64,000 nucleotides of DNA from Viridibacterium silvisoli (GCF_036017035.1 NZ_JAYXHS010000005.1:189170-253169); one strand, 5' to 3'. Shown: positions 15,217-24,347, counted from the first letter of the stretch. Numbers and translations: made by a program. The notes: generated from the sequence alone by a model not told the origin.

Positions 15217-15840
15217 GACAATCTCCTTTGGTCTGGGTTTTGTTGCTGCCCCGTGATTCCTTGCTCTGGCCATCAGGCCAATGCGCGAATCACGGTCACG
15301 CCATCTCCGGGCGTGCTGCAATCTGGTCTCTCGGGACACCCAAGTCAACCAAAACTCGGACGCCGGTATTACTCAACATGCTTGCTGCCGCGCGCAGCAA
15401 CTCATTGACACAAACGGTGATTTTGACAAACAAAGAGGATTCGTCCGGCCACGGCTTGCGGACGCCTCGCAAGCGGCCTCTTCACAGGAGCATGGTTCGT
15501 TTGAAGCACGGAAGAAATCATCGAAAACCGGCGCCCAGCCTGAGAATTTACTTCCACCTGCCAAATTAGTCCGTCCGTCTGGTCTACCCTAATTGACCCT
15601 TCAAGTCCGGATGAAAATCACCGTAAGAGATGACAGAGGCAGATGCTTTGGCCGCAGAGCCACAGCCAAAATCATCAAATTCGACAATTACCACCAAAGT
15701 AGTAGAAAATCTTTGCGCAAACGCGACAACGGTCACGACATGCTTATCGGCAAGCGCGTACCGTACGGCGGAACAAAAACAAGTTCAGTCAAGTCACCGT
15801 TTATATATACGAAGCGTCAAAAAAATAGAGTGGAGCTTTC
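15217..15840. other. Intergenic region between glucanase and SNase-like gene
   Basis: About 620 bases between divergent genes, with no supported coding frame. Composition turns AT-richer towards 15780-15830 (TTTATATATACG), probably the promoter side of the plus-strand gene. No clear repressor palindrome was recognised. Confidence 0.4.
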
Positions 15841-16377
15841 ATGAAGAAAATGCTGATCGTAGTTGTGGCGCTGGCCCTCGTTGGCGGCGGCGCAGCAGCG
15901 CTACTACCTGTCACCACTTGGGGAAGTGCTGCACCAAAGGAAGCCAAGCTGCCCAAAGATTTCGGCGCCTATGTGCTCAATGTATCTGACGGCCGGACCA
16001 TGGCCATCAGCGTCTCGAACGAACTGTATAGCCTTCGCGTAAAGGGCATTACGCTGCCGACCTCGGCAGAAGCCGCGCATGAAGCAGATCTGGCTTTGCG
16101 TACCCTGGTTTTTGGTCGCAACATCTTGGTCGAAAACGCAACGAAAGCCGCCGACGGCGTCTATGAAGGCGACGTTCGCGTCGGCCCTGACCACGTTGCG
16201 GAAGCGCAGGTCTCTGCAGGTCTGGCTTCAGTCTCCGGTGGCAGCACTGAACTCGCTGCATTGCAGGAAACGGCCAAGAGCAACAAGGTCGGTATGTGGG
16301 CCCCGGCCGAGCCGGTGCCAGACACGTCCACCCAAAGCTCTGCCGCAGAACCGCAACCTGCCGCCAAGACGCTTTAA
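15841..16377 (+). CDS. Degenerate staphylococcal-nuclease-like exported protein
   Basis: A 178-residue protein with an N-terminal hydrophobic signal or anchor (about 4-22), then an SNase-fold-like domain (about 40-155). VSDGRTMAIS, YSLRVKGITLPTS, ALRTLVFGRNILVEN and TAKSNKVGMWAPAE follow the TNase pattern VxDGDTxxV...RLxGIDAPE...L...G..V...GLW. The acidic metal ligands are gone: the DGDT second Asp is Arg and the GIDAPE acids are Thr. It is probably non-catalytic, perhaps binding. An Ala/Pro/Ser-rich tail follows. GGAG precedes the ATG at 15841. Confidence 0.65.
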   Translation: MKKMLIVVVALALVGGGAAALLPVTTWGSAAPKEAKLPKDFGAYVLNVSDGRTMAISVSNELYSLRVKGITLPTSAEAAHEADLALRTLVFGRNILVENATKAADGVYEGDVRVGPDHVAEAQVSAGLASVSGGSTELAALQETAKSNKVGMWAPAEPVPDTSTQSSAAEPQPAAKTL

Positions 16378-16388
16378 GCACGCAACTC

Positions 16389-16436
16389 AAACGACAACGC
16401 CTCGCTTCCTGCCCAGGAAGTGAGGCGTTGTCGTTT
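16389..16436. terminator. Bidirectional terminator
   Basis: A long near-perfect stem: AAACGACAACGCCTC plus CTTCCT on the left, AGGAAG plus GAGGCGTTGTCGTTT on the right, loop GCCC. It lies between the convergent SNase-like and yejK genes, and T/A ends suit both directions. Confidence 0.85.
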
Positions 16437-16475
16437 CTGGAGATGCCGCAACTACCGCCGGCACACCCGTTGTTG

Positions 16476-17492
16476 TTATTCCTCCAGCAGCGCGCGCTTC
16501 AGTTCCGCGGGGATGTTGGAAAGGATCACCGTATCCGAGCGGCGGTCATAAACGACCGCGCCTGAGCGCAGGCTCGCCCGATCGAATTCCAGCTTCCACT
16601 GCGGCGCATTCGCCTTGAAGCGCACCAAGGGGCGAATCGCCCGTCGATCCGGCACGAAGCCGCTGGCCAGATCGACCGACTCTTCATTCAATGCATCATT
16701 GAGACGCTGCGGCGCGTCCGGCCACACCTTCTCCGCGACCTCGCCCAGACTGAGCGGTGTGCTGCTTTCGCCCAGCTCGTCGAGATATCCGTGAGCACGC
16801 TGCATCAACTCGTCGCGCGCGCCCTGCTCCAGCCCTTGCGTGTCCGCGAAGTGATTCAAGGTCTTGACGAGTTTCTGCGTCTCCTTGAGCGCGATCACGA
16901 CGTCGTTACAGCCGAGAAAGAGCTTGAAGTACTGGGCGACTTCGGCGCGCCCTTTGAGAAAGCTGATGTAACGCTCAGCGCCAGCCTGCCAGGCCTGCAG
17001 ATCGATACGCCCGGCCACCCGCAGATTGGCGAAGTCCAGATGCGGGCTGTCAATGATCTCCAGGCTATCCGTAATCGCCGTGCCCATGGCTTCGGTAATC
17101 ATCGCCACCAATAGCTGATCGGAGAGGCTGTTACGCGACCGCGCGATCAGCACGTAGCCACCACTGGCCAGTTGCTCGGCATCCACCCGGTCGCGCAGGT
17201 GTTCCATCATCTGCCGCGCCAGGGTTGCGAAATCCATGCGCCCCTCCAGCACGTGTTCGCGAATCAATCGCGGCATCGGAAAGTTGGTCTCGTCTTCCTC
17301 GAACTTGCCGTAACCCTTGCCGAGCTTGTCGGCGTAGTGCTGGCTGATGTCGTCGATCAGGCGCTGTGCAGAGGCCGTGATCGGGCTGGTGCCGGCGCGC
17401 AGGGCAATGCTGGCCGGGCCGTGCTGATCCTTGATGAGCTTGTGAACGACGAGATCGTTGATGCTTTGTTCGCTGAGTGTAGACGAGACCAT
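16476..17492 (-). CDS. yejK: Nucleoid-associated protein YejK/NdpA family
   Basis: A 338-residue homologue of the E. coli nucleoid-associated protein YejK (NdpA, PF04245), a DNA-associated protein reported to interact with topoisomerases. It spans the full family length: LSEQSINDLVVHKLIKD at the N-terminus, the LIDDISQHYADKLGKGYG helix, SGGYVLIAR, HLDFANLRVAGRIDL in the middle, and the conserved C-terminal region with Arg/Lys. The ATG at 17492 was chosen because conservation starts at residue 3-4. The gene is monocistronic and ends at a strong bidirectional terminator. Confidence 0.82.
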   Translation of the reverse strand: MVSSTLSEQSINDLVVHKLIKDQHGPASIALRAGTSPITASAQRLIDDISQHYADKLGKGYGKFEEDETNFPMPRLIREHVLEGRMDFATLARQMMEHLRDRVDAEQLASGGYVLIARSRNSLSDQLLVAMITEAMGTAITDSLEIIDSPHLDFANLRVAGRIDLQAWQAGAERYISFLKGRAEVAQYFKLFLGCNDVVIALKETQKLVKTLNHFADTQGLEQGARDELMQRAHGYLDELGESSTPLSLGEVAEKVWPDAPQRLNDALNEESVDLASGFVPDRRAIRPLVRFKANAPQWKLEFDRASLRSGAVVYDRRSDTVILSNIPAELKRALLEE

Positions 17493-17819
17493 GCGGGAAC
17501 GTGCGGAAGGAAAGGAGTCGGAAAGAACGCGGAAAAAACGGCGGGGCCAAAAAACCCGAGGCGCGATTCTCTCACGGCATGGCGCGCGAAACCTGGCCAG
17601 GACGAAGCCGACTGAGAACGCGTGCGACGACCGCTTGGCCATGCCAATGCTATGCGGTACTTTGAGCGGCCCGCCAGACCCGTGCGCGAGCGGGAAAGCG
17701 GCTATCGAAGCCATTCATCAGGCCAGCGTGGAAGGTTTGAACGCGCCGCACCGCAATGACCGGGCGGCCCGTGAGATCGAGATGGATTTCAAGATCGACG
17801 TTTGAAAGGAGTCGCGCGC

Positions 17820-18272
17820 ATGTTCATCAACGCCTTTTTCGCCTTCCTGCACTTTGTCGCAGCCTTCGGCGTGGTCGCCACTGTCGTCACCGAATGGCTG
17901 ACACTCAGCCGCACACCAACCCTTGCCGAGGCTTTGCGCCTGCAACGTGTCGATGCCTGCTACGGGCTCTTCGCGATGCTGGTGCTGGTAGTGGGCTTCC
18001 TGCGGGTCTTCTATTTCGAGAAGGGCAGCGCCTGGTATTTGTCGAACCAAGTCTTCTGGACAAAGCTCGCGCTGTTCGCAGTCGTGGGGCTATTGTCGAT
18101 CTACCCGACGGTGCTGTTCCTCGCCTGGCGCAAGGAGACGAGCCAGGGCAAGGCGCCCGTGCTGACGGAGAAGCAGTTCCTGAGACTGCGTTTGCTGCTG
18201 AGGGCGGAGGTCGGCCTGCTGCTCCTCGTCGTGTTCAGCGCCTCGATGATGGCCAAGGGCATCGGCCACTGA
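17820..18272 (+). CDS. DUF2214 family small membrane protein
   Basis: A 150-residue protein with four hydrophobic segments (about 5-25, 45-65, 80-102 and 127-147), matching the DUF2214 family of bacterial inner-membrane proteins. Function unknown. AAAGGAG lies eight bases before the ATG at 17820. It converges on the KTSC gene with only seven bases between stops. Confidence 0.7.
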   Translation: MFINAFFAFLHFVAAFGVVATVVTEWLTLSRTPTLAEALRLQRVDACYGLFAMLVLVVGFLRVFYFEKGSAWYLSNQVFWTKLALFAVVGLLSIYPTVLFLAWRKETSQGKAPVLTEKQFLRLRLLLRAEVGLLLLVVFSASMMAKGIGH

Positions 18273-18279
18273 AGCAGCC

Positions 18280-18498
18280 TCAATTCACGCGCTTCTGCGT
18301 GAATTCCTCGTCGATGACGTCCTTGTAGTAACTCATCGGCGAGCTGCTCGACAGGAAGCGCCGCGCGATTTCGTCGCCCACGCCGCTGTATTGCATCACC
18401 GAGCCGCCATCGAACTCGATCTCGAGAATGCGCGCATTGCGGTCGTAACCTGCGGACTTGATACCTCCGCGGCGAATGGGTTTACGCTCGATTGCCAT
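18280..18498 (-). CDS. KTSC domain protein
   Basis: A 72-residue small protein that is almost entirely a KTSC domain (named after lysyl-tRNA-synthetase-associated occurrences), a short beta-rich module. The order IKSAGYDRNARILEIEF, VMQYSGV, FLSSSSPMSYYKDVI is typical. No enzymatic role is known; such domains are suspected to bind nucleic acids or proteins. GGAG lies upstream of the ATG at 18498. It ends 48 bases before the stop region of the glycosylase gene, from which it is downstream-independent (same strand, separate start). Confidence 0.75.
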   Translation of the reverse strand: MAIERKPIRRGGIKSAGYDRNARILEIEFDGGSVMQYSGVGDEIARRFLSSSSPMSYYKDVIDEEFTQKRVN

Positions 18499-18546
18499 AG
18501 CCTGACTCTCCTCGTGTTGCTGGGCCTGCTCTCAGGCCTGTTCCGA

Positions 18547-19434
18547 TCAGGCCGGCAGCAGATGACTGGCCCATAGATGCGCCGCTGCAAGCGAGCGCCA
18601 CGGGCTGTATTGCGCCAGCACGCGCTGCGCTTCGGCCTGATCCAGCTTGTGCGCATGCCCCGTGATTCTAACGATAGCCGCTCGCACCGCTGCGTCGCCA
18701 TGCAGAGAGCAATCCACGGCTCCCAAACCACGCATCAACACGTAGTTGGCCGTCCAGGGGCCGATGCCCTTGATAGCCGTCAGCACCTCAAACACCACTT
18801 CGGGTTCCGCCATGGCCAGCGAGGGCAGATCGAGCTTGCCATCTTCAACAAGTCTGGCAACGCGGATCAGCGCCTCGCTCTTGGCACGCGAGAACTGTAG
18901 CTGCCCCAGCGCGTCGGCGCTCATGCGTGCAACCTCGCTTGCGCCGGGGTAGCAGGCGAGTCCGCTGCTATGGCGCGCGCCACCTGACTCGATGAGCCGG
19001 CGCCTGAGCGTAATGGCGAAACCGAGTCCGATCTGCTGACCGATGATCGCCCAGGTCAAGGCCTCGAATGCCGTGGCCGTCTGCGGAATACGCAAGCCAC
19101 GCTGCCGGCGGACGACTGCGCCCAACAATGCATCGTCGGCAACGCTCTCCTCGAACGGTTCGGGCTGAAGATGCAGGCCCAGCATGTGTCGCACGATTGC
19201 ATCCGCTTGCACGGCGCTCGTATCGTCGTCGCCAGCGCCATCGATATCGAGTGCATGACGTGCTTCATGCTCAGTCAGGGCGATCGTCAGCATGGCCGGC
19301 TTGCCATCGAACATGAGCCCCTTCCGCAAAACGCCCTCGCCAAGGCGTTCAGCCAATTGCGAGGGGTCACGCCCGTGAAAAGCCAGGACTTCATCGGCAC
19401 GATAGTTCGCGGGCAAGGGAATGGAGTGAGGCAA
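18547..19434 (-). CDS. DNA-3-methyladenine glycosylase II (AlkA-like)
   Basis: A 295-residue base-excision-repair glycosylase of the HhH-GPD superfamily that removes alkylated purines. The helix-hairpin-helix is LTAIKGIGPWTANYVLMRGLG, followed by the Gly/Pro-Asp loop with the catalytic Asp in SLHGDAAVR. The middle region FEALTWAIIGQQIGLGFAITLRRRL is typical of AlkA. No Ada-type N-terminal domains are present. The start is taken as a TTG at 19434 with AAGGA five bases upstream, because no suitable ATG or GTG lies near the beginning of homology. Confidence 0.85.
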   Translation of the reverse strand: MPHSIPLPANYRADEVLAFHGRDPSQLAERLGEGVLRKGLMFDGKPAMLTIALTEHEARHALDIDGAGDDDTSAVQADAIVRHMLGLHLQPEPFEESVADDALLGAVVRRQRGLRIPQTATAFEALTWAIIGQQIGLGFAITLRRRLIESGGARHSSGLACYPGASEVARMSADALGQLQFSRAKSEALIRVARLVEDGKLDLPSLAMAEPEVVFEVLTAIKGIGPWTANYVLMRGLGAVDCSLHGDAAVRAAIVRITGHAHKLDQAEAQRVLAQYSPWRSLAAAHLWASHLLPA

Positions 19435-19760
19435 CTTTGTCCTTTGACTATTTTGGGCAGCCCGGGCCCACGACGGGGCCGAAGGCAGCACCGCAGGATA
19501 ACGGCAAAGCGCGGCGACTCGCGCGAGTGAGCTTCCGCAAAAGCGCCGTTCATCCCTCGTCAAACACCTCTCGCTCCGATCCGCCGGGCTTGTCGCGCAG
19601 TAGCGACAGCGCCGCAAACACAAGCAGCCATGGGGTTTCGCGCAATTTCGTCAGATCGCTCGCCCACCCTGTCGCTGACCAGCGACATAAGTGCTTCTCC
19701 GAATGCCTCAAAACAACAATAACCTGTTGATTTTTATTAAAATAATGCAATCGGCACGGG
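19435..19760. other. Divergent intergenic region
   Basis: About 325 bases without a supported gene. It becomes AT-rich from 19705 to 19750 (TTGATTTTTATTAAAATAAT), the likely promoter side of the acyltransferase-like gene. Confidence 0.4.
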
Positions 19761-20585
19761 ATGTGCTATGGCTCAGCAACATCCTTTCGTACGGCAAATA
19801 TCGTGGCCTACCATTTCTCGACATCCCTGCCCCGCCTCCCGACGCACTCCGTCCTCCTCCCCCGCTCACGGCTGTCGGCTTGCGGCACGAGCCCGGGGCA
19901 AATCGTCGAACGACCGGGGCTGCTGGAATTCCTGCGTGAGCTGGCCTTCGAGAAAAGCCTGCCCATCGATGCGCGCTTCCACGGCCCGGCACTGCGTGTC
20001 GGCTTGGCTGCAACGCCCTGGCAATTGCAGCAATCGCTGGATCTGCTGATGCGACTCGATGTACCAAACCCGCTGAATGCACCAGCCCGGGCCGACACCA
20101 CGGATGCCAATCTGGACCGCGTCGTCGCACTGGCCATGAACATGTCCCTCAACACGCCCTACACCGGCGCGCTGGCCACCATCTGGCTACGCCGCGATGG
20201 CGCCAGCGGCCTGCCGCAAGACGCCGTGCCAAGTGCACAACACGCCCTGGCGCAGATGCGTGAAGCCGGCAAGCGCCTCGTCGCCGTCGAAGCCATCGCT
20301 TTCGACCCGCAGGCGCCGCTGAAGATCGTGCTGGAACCGATGATGCATGCCCTGCGCAGCATCGTCGTCGACCTGTGGGACGCAACCGACATCATCACCA
20401 CCTGCCCTGCGTCGCAAGTGGGTTATTACTGCAGCAAGCTGGGTTTCTCACGTCTTACCAAGCCGCGCCTCGACACGCTGCAGACAGCGCGCACAGCCCC
20501 CGTGATGCTGCACATGCCTACCCAGCGCATGGCCAGCATCATCGCCAAGAGTGCTGCTCCACGCGCCGAGGCCCTCAGCGCTTGA
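19761..20585 (+). CDS. Putative FeeM/GNAT-type acyltransferase
   Basis: About 274 residues; the ATG at 19761 is uncertain (a GTG at 19803 is an alternative). The C-terminal half resembles GNAT-fold N-acyl amino acid synthases or autoinducer-synthase-like enzymes: a strand ATIWLRRDG, then AGKRLVAVEAIAFDPQ, MMHALRSIVVDLWDATDII, and SQVGYYCSKLGFSRL in the position of the usual FYxxxGF motif. The N-terminal part (LRELAFEKSLPIDARFHGP onward) is unrecognised. It sits upstream of the glrK operon, 157 bases before it, with a possible sigma-54 site in between. Annotation is tentative. Confidence 0.4.
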   Translation: MCYGSATSFRTANIVAYHFSTSLPRLPTHSVLLPRSRLSACGTSPGQIVERPGLLEFLRELAFEKSLPIDARFHGPALRVGLAATPWQLQQSLDLLMRLDVPNPLNAPARADTTDANLDRVVALAMNMSLNTPYTGALATIWLRRDGASGLPQDAVPSAQHALAQMREAGKRLVAVEAIAFDPQAPLKIVLEPMMHALRSIVVDLWDATDIITTCPASQVGYYCSKLGFSRLTKPRLDTLQTARTAPVMLHMPTQRMASIIAKSAAPRAEALSA

Positions 20586-20632
20586 GCGGTCGCATCCGCC
20601 AGAAATGGCGCCTGCGATGTTGAGCAACATTG

Positions 20633-20648
20633 CGGCACGGGTATTGCC
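20633..20648 (+). promoter_or_regulatory. Sigma-54-like promoter upstream of glrK
   Basis: CGGCACGGGTATTGCC matches TGGCACG-N4-TTGC except at the first base, with GG and GC 12 bases apart (20634/20646). A start about 20659 would leave an 85-base leader to glrK. The same bases form a hairpin GCACGGG-TATTG-CCCGTGC, so a transcript-end structure is an alternative reading. Confidence 0.45.
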
Positions 20649-20742
20649 CGTGCGGTTTCAGAGTCGCTCGCCGAGCGCCGCCAACAGCGCCGCCCATCCA
20701 ACCCGCTTCATCAGCGGGCGGTGGCGCTGGCATTATCCCGTC

Positions 20743-22188
20743 ATGCACGTTCGTTACCCCGGCTCCTTTCTCAAGCTGCTGCTGATCGGCTTCGGCCTGG
20801 TCGCCCTGCCCCTGCTCGTCGCGCTGGGCGATGCCTACATCTCGCTCGAGAAGCTCATGCAACGCAGCGAGCGCTCGATCACGCACGCAGTGCAGATCAC
20901 GCGCGACAGCCGTGCGCTGGGCGAGCAGATCACCGCGCTGGAACGCCTCGCCCGGCAACAACTGGTACTGGGCGAACAAGGCGTGCTGGATGCCTATGCC
21001 GCACGGCGCGCGCAGTTCCTGGAAGGCCTCGCCCATCTGAAAGACGTGGCCGAAGATGACGTGGCCAGCGCACAGCTCGCTGGCCTCACTGCGCGTGAAG
21101 CCTCGGTCTGGCGGGCACTCCAGCGCCAGGACCTGAGCCCGAAAGAAGCGCGCAGCATCGTTGGCGAGTTCTCCGGCATGCGTGACGCGGCTACCGAAGT
21201 CCTGCACCGTGCCGACATGCGCATCGAAGGCGACATTGCCGAGCTGCGCGAGAAGACCGAGCACGCACGCCACCAACTGCTGTTCCGCCTGCTGGCCCTG
21301 ATACCCGTCGGCATCTTGTTGATCGCGGGCGTCATCTTCCTGATCCGACGTCCGATCCGTCACCTCGGTGAAGGGATACGTGGCCTCGGTGACGGCCAAC
21401 TCGACAAGAAGATCGTTGTGCGTGGCCCGCGCGACCTCGAAGAATTGGGTCGGGAACTCGACTGGTTGCGCCTGCGTCTCAACGAGGTCGATGAGCAGAA
21501 GATGCGCTTCCTGCGGCACGTCTCGCACGAACTCAAGACGCCACTGACCGCCGTGCATGAGGGCACGCAGCTGTTGTCAGACCAGGTCTCGGGCGAGCTC
21601 AATGCCGAGCAGCGCGAGATCGTCGGCATCCTGCGCAGCAATTCAGCGAGACTGCGCCAACTCATCGAAAACCTGCTTGACTACAGTGGTATCCGCTTCC
21701 GCCCGACAGTACTGACGCGTGAGCCGGTTGCGCTGGCCGATCTGTTCGCCCAGATCGGCGAGGATCAGAAGCTCGCACTGGCCGCTCGCAAGCTGACCCT
21801 GCAAGCGTTCGATCACGGACTGAGTGTTGACGTCGATCGCGAGAAACTGCGCGTCGTGCTCGACAACCTCGTCTCCAACGCCGCGAAGTACGCGCCGGAG
21901 GAAAGCGTGATCGACCTGCTGGCGCAACGCCAGGCCGGCCAGACCTTGATCGAGGTGGCCGACCAGGGCCCGGGCGTACCGATGGAGAATGTCGAAAGAC
22001 TGTTCGAACCCTTCGTACAGGGGCCGCCCCCACGCGATGCGGCATCGATCAAGGGAACCGGCCTGGGCCTTTCCATCGTGCGCGAGCTGGTCAGCGCACA
22101 CGGCGGCAATGTGGAGCTGCTGTCGAATCAACCGCATGGCATGCGCGTACGAGTGAGCTTGCCGAACACAGCAATCACGGCCAACTGA
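20743..22188 (+). CDS. glrK: Sensor histidine kinase GlrK (QseE)
   Basis: A 481-residue membrane kinase. TM1 (about 9-31), a periplasmic helical domain (about 32-180), TM2 (about 182-205), HAMP (about 205-260), HisKA with the phospho-His in RHVSHELKTPLTA, and HATPase_c with N-box NLVSNAAKYAP, DQGPGVP and GTGLGLSIV. Family and order (kinase, lipoprotein, sigma-54 regulator) match the E. coli glrK-yfhG(qseG)-glrR operon, which senses envelope conditions. The ATG at 20743 fits the membrane segment; upstream codons are unlike the family. Confidence 0.88.
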   Translation: MHVRYPGSFLKLLLIGFGLVALPLLVALGDAYISLEKLMQRSERSITHAVQITRDSRALGEQITALERLARQQLVLGEQGVLDAYAARRAQFLEGLAHLKDVAEDDVASAQLAGLTAREASVWRALQRQDLSPKEARSIVGEFSGMRDAATEVLHRADMRIEGDIAELREKTEHARHQLLFRLLALIPVGILLIAGVIFLIRRPIRHLGEGIRGLGDGQLDKKIVVRGPRDLEELGRELDWLRLRLNEVDEQKMRFLRHVSHELKTPLTAVHEGTQLLSDQVSGELNAEQREIVGILRSNSARLRQLIENLLDYSGIRFRPTVLTREPVALADLFAQIGEDQKLALAARKLTLQAFDHGLSVDVDREKLRVVLDNLVSNAAKYAPEESVIDLLAQRQAGQTLIEVADQGPGVPMENVERLFEPFVQGPPPRDAASIKGTGLGLSIVRELVSAHGGNVELLSNQPHGMRVRVSLPNTAITAN

Positions 22189-22216
22189 TTTCCGGCCGAT
22201 ACAAAATGAGGATTGC

Positions 22217-22792
22217 ATGAAGCAGAGAATATTCCGGACAAGGGGTGCCGGCTTGCGTTCAGCAGCGCTGGCGGCCGCCCTGCCCGCCTTGCTGACGTCG
22301 GGTTGTGCAGAAATGAAATCCATCACCCTGGGTGCGAGCCAGAGCCCGGTGATCGAAGAGAGCCCGCGCGTCGACGCCCCTCAGGCACAAAGCCTGCTGA
22401 ACTACGCCGGCAGCCTGCGTAGCCGCAGCAACAACGAATTGAATGCCGAGCTTGAACTGCTCAACCGCACGTACGCCCAGCACCGCACAGAAGACAATCG
22501 TTTGCGCCTGGCGATCTTCCATGCGATCACACCCGGCGGCGACCGTGCGCGCGCGCTCAGCTTGCTCGATCTGCCGCCTGGTGAGAACGCCGGCCGTGGC
22601 CGCAATCACCCGATCGCGGTACTGCTGATTCCGCTCCTGCAGGACGGCCGGCGCAGCGAAGACAACCTGCTTGCCACACAACAACGCCTGCGCGACGAAC
22701 AGAAGCGCAGCGAAGCCTTGCAACAGAAGCTCGACGCGATTCGCGAGATCGAGAAGAAGATGATTGAACGCACACCGGCTAAAACCCCCTGA
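22217..22792 (+). CDS. QseG/YfhG-position outer-membrane lipoprotein
   Basis: A 191-residue predicted lipoprotein. A basic N-terminus and hydrophobic stretch end in the lipobox LTSGC (Cys about 30). The mature part is mostly helical, with LNYAGSLRSRSNNELNAELELL, and a Glu/Lys/Gln-rich C-terminal coiled coil (about 145-185). Position between glrK and glrR, size and topology match QseG/YfhG, which is needed for kinase signalling in enterobacteria, although sequence similarity is weak by eye. GGAT lies upstream of the ATG at 22217. Confidence 0.7.
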   Translation: MKQRIFRTRGAGLRSAALAAALPALLTSGCAEMKSITLGASQSPVIEESPRVDAPQAQSLLNYAGSLRSRSNNELNAELELLNRTYAQHRTEDNRLRLAIFHAITPGGDRARALSLLDLPPGENAGRGRNHPIAVLLIPLLQDGRRSEDNLLATQQRLRDEQKRSEALQQKLDAIREIEKKMIERTPAKTP

Positions 22793-22922
22793 TTCCGATG
22801 CCAGTTCAAAAGAACATCGAGCGGGGGAGGATCAGACGACGAGACAGTGCGTCAGCACGGCGAGGAGGCGCGTCCTCCATCCGCGACAAATGCTGTTCTG
22901 AAATGGAATTGGAATAAAAACG

Positions 22923-24290
22923 ATGATGCGAAATCTCAATGCCCCTCGCATACTGCTCGTCGATGACGATGCAGACTTGCTACGCCTGTTGGCAATCCGC
23001 CTCAAGTCCAGCGGCTTCGAAGTCTTTCCCGCAGCCGGCGGCGAGCAGGCGCTGGCGATGCTCTCGATACAACGCCCCGACATCGTCGTCACCGATCTGC
23101 GCATGCCCGGCATCGACGGCATGGCGCTGTTCGACGGCGTGCGCCGCAGCCATCCCACCCTGCCCGTCATCGTGCTCACCGCACACGGCAGCATCCCCGA
23201 CGCGGTCGAAGCGATGCAGCGCGGCGTCTTCGGTTACCTCACCAAGCCTTACGACGCAGCCGAACTCGTCGCGCAGATCCACCGCGCCATCGAACTCTCC
23301 GGCACCGCGTCGGCCAAGGACACGCCAGGTGGCGACAATGCCTGGCGTTCCGAATTCGTTACGCGCAGCCCGGTCATGGAGGACTTCCTGCAGCAGGCAC
23401 GTCTCGTCGCCGGCAGCGAAGTCAGCGTCTTCATTCGCGGCCCCAGCGGCGCCGGCAAGGAGTTGCTGGCGCGCGCCATCCACAAGGCCAGCAGCCGTGC
23501 CAAGGGGCCTTTCGTCGGCATCAACTGCGGCGCCATTCCGGAGGCATTGCTGGAATCGGAGCTGTTCGGTCACGTCAAGGGCGCCTTCACCGGCGCCACC
23601 CGAGACCACGACGGCCTGTTCCAGTCGGCGCGCGGCGGCACCCTGTTCCTCGATGAGATCGGCGACATGCCACTGACATTGCAGGTCAAACTCTTGCGCG
23701 TACTCGAAGAGCGCGAAGTGCGCCCGGTCGGCGCAACGCGCAGCCTGCCGACCGATGTGCGCATGATCTCCGCCACCCATCGCAACATCGATGCGGCGCG
23801 CAGCGAAGGGCGTTTCCGCGACGACCTTTATTACCGCCTCAATGTGGTCTCGCTCAACGTGCCGGCGCTCGCCGAGCGACGCGAAGACATTCCGCTCCTC
23901 ACCAACCACTTCCTGCAGCAGCTGGCCGAGCGCTACCAGCGCGGCCAGTTGTCGTTCGCCCCCGAGGCAATGGAAATGCTCGTCGCCGCGCCGTGGCCCG
24001 GCAATGTGCGCCAGCTGCTCAACGTCGTGGAACAAACCGTGGCGCTGTCGACCACATCCATCATTCCGACCTCACTCGTGCAGCGTGCCATCCACGAAGA
24101 CAACCCCGCCATCGAAGCCTTCGAAGAAGCCCGCAGGCGCTTCGAACGCGAATACCTGGTGCGCTTGTTACGCCTCACCGAAGGCAACGTCAGCCAGGCC
24201 GCGCGCATCGCCAAGCGCAATCGCACCGAGTTCTACCGCCTGCTTTCGCGCCATCAACTCGAGCCAGGCATTTTCAAGAACGCGCCTTGA
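22923..24290 (+). CDS. glrR: Sigma-54-dependent response regulator GlrR (QseF)
   Basis: A 455-residue NtrC-family regulator. The receiver domain (about 1-120) has the phospho-Asp in VVTDLRMPG and Lys in YLTKPYD. The AAA+ domain (about 145-370) has Walker A GPSGAGKELLA, the sigma-54 contact loop GAFTGA and Walker B GGTLFLDEIG. The C-terminal Fis-type HTH contains NVSQAARIAKRNRTEFYRLL. It activates sigma-54 promoters after phosphorylation by GlrK. ATG at 22923 (a second at 22926). The 130-base gap after the lipoprotein gene has no terminator. Confidence 0.9.
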   Translation: MMRNLNAPRILLVDDDADLLRLLAIRLKSSGFEVFPAAGGEQALAMLSIQRPDIVVTDLRMPGIDGMALFDGVRRSHPTLPVIVLTAHGSIPDAVEAMQRGVFGYLTKPYDAAELVAQIHRAIELSGTASAKDTPGGDNAWRSEFVTRSPVMEDFLQQARLVAGSEVSVFIRGPSGAGKELLARAIHKASSRAKGPFVGINCGAIPEALLESELFGHVKGAFTGATRDHDGLFQSARGGTLFLDEIGDMPLTLQVKLLRVLEEREVRPVGATRSLPTDVRMISATHRNIDAARSEGRFRDDLYYRLNVVSLNVPALAERREDIPLLTNHFLQQLAERYQRGQLSFAPEAMEMLVAAPWPGNVRQLLNVVEQTVALSTTSIIPTSLVQRAIHEDNPAIEAFEEARRRFEREYLVRLLRLTEGNVSQAARIAKRNRTEFYRLLSRHQLEPGIFKNAP

Positions 24291-24300
24291 AGCCAGCCAC

Positions 24301-24331
24301 AAAAAAAGCCCGCATCAGCGGGCTTTTTCAT
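24301..24331. terminator. Bidirectional terminator after glrR
   Basis: AAAAAAAGCCCGC-ATCA-GCGGGCTTTTT: an A/U-flanked perfect hairpin between the convergent glrR and OmpA-like genes. Confidence 0.92.
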
Positions 24332-24347
24332 TCGGGCCTGGTGCAAC

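Noticed and set aside
15593..15844. Short plus-strand frame before the SNase-like gene
   Set aside because: Composition is not gene-like and there is no binding site or similarity; it overlaps the likely promoter region.
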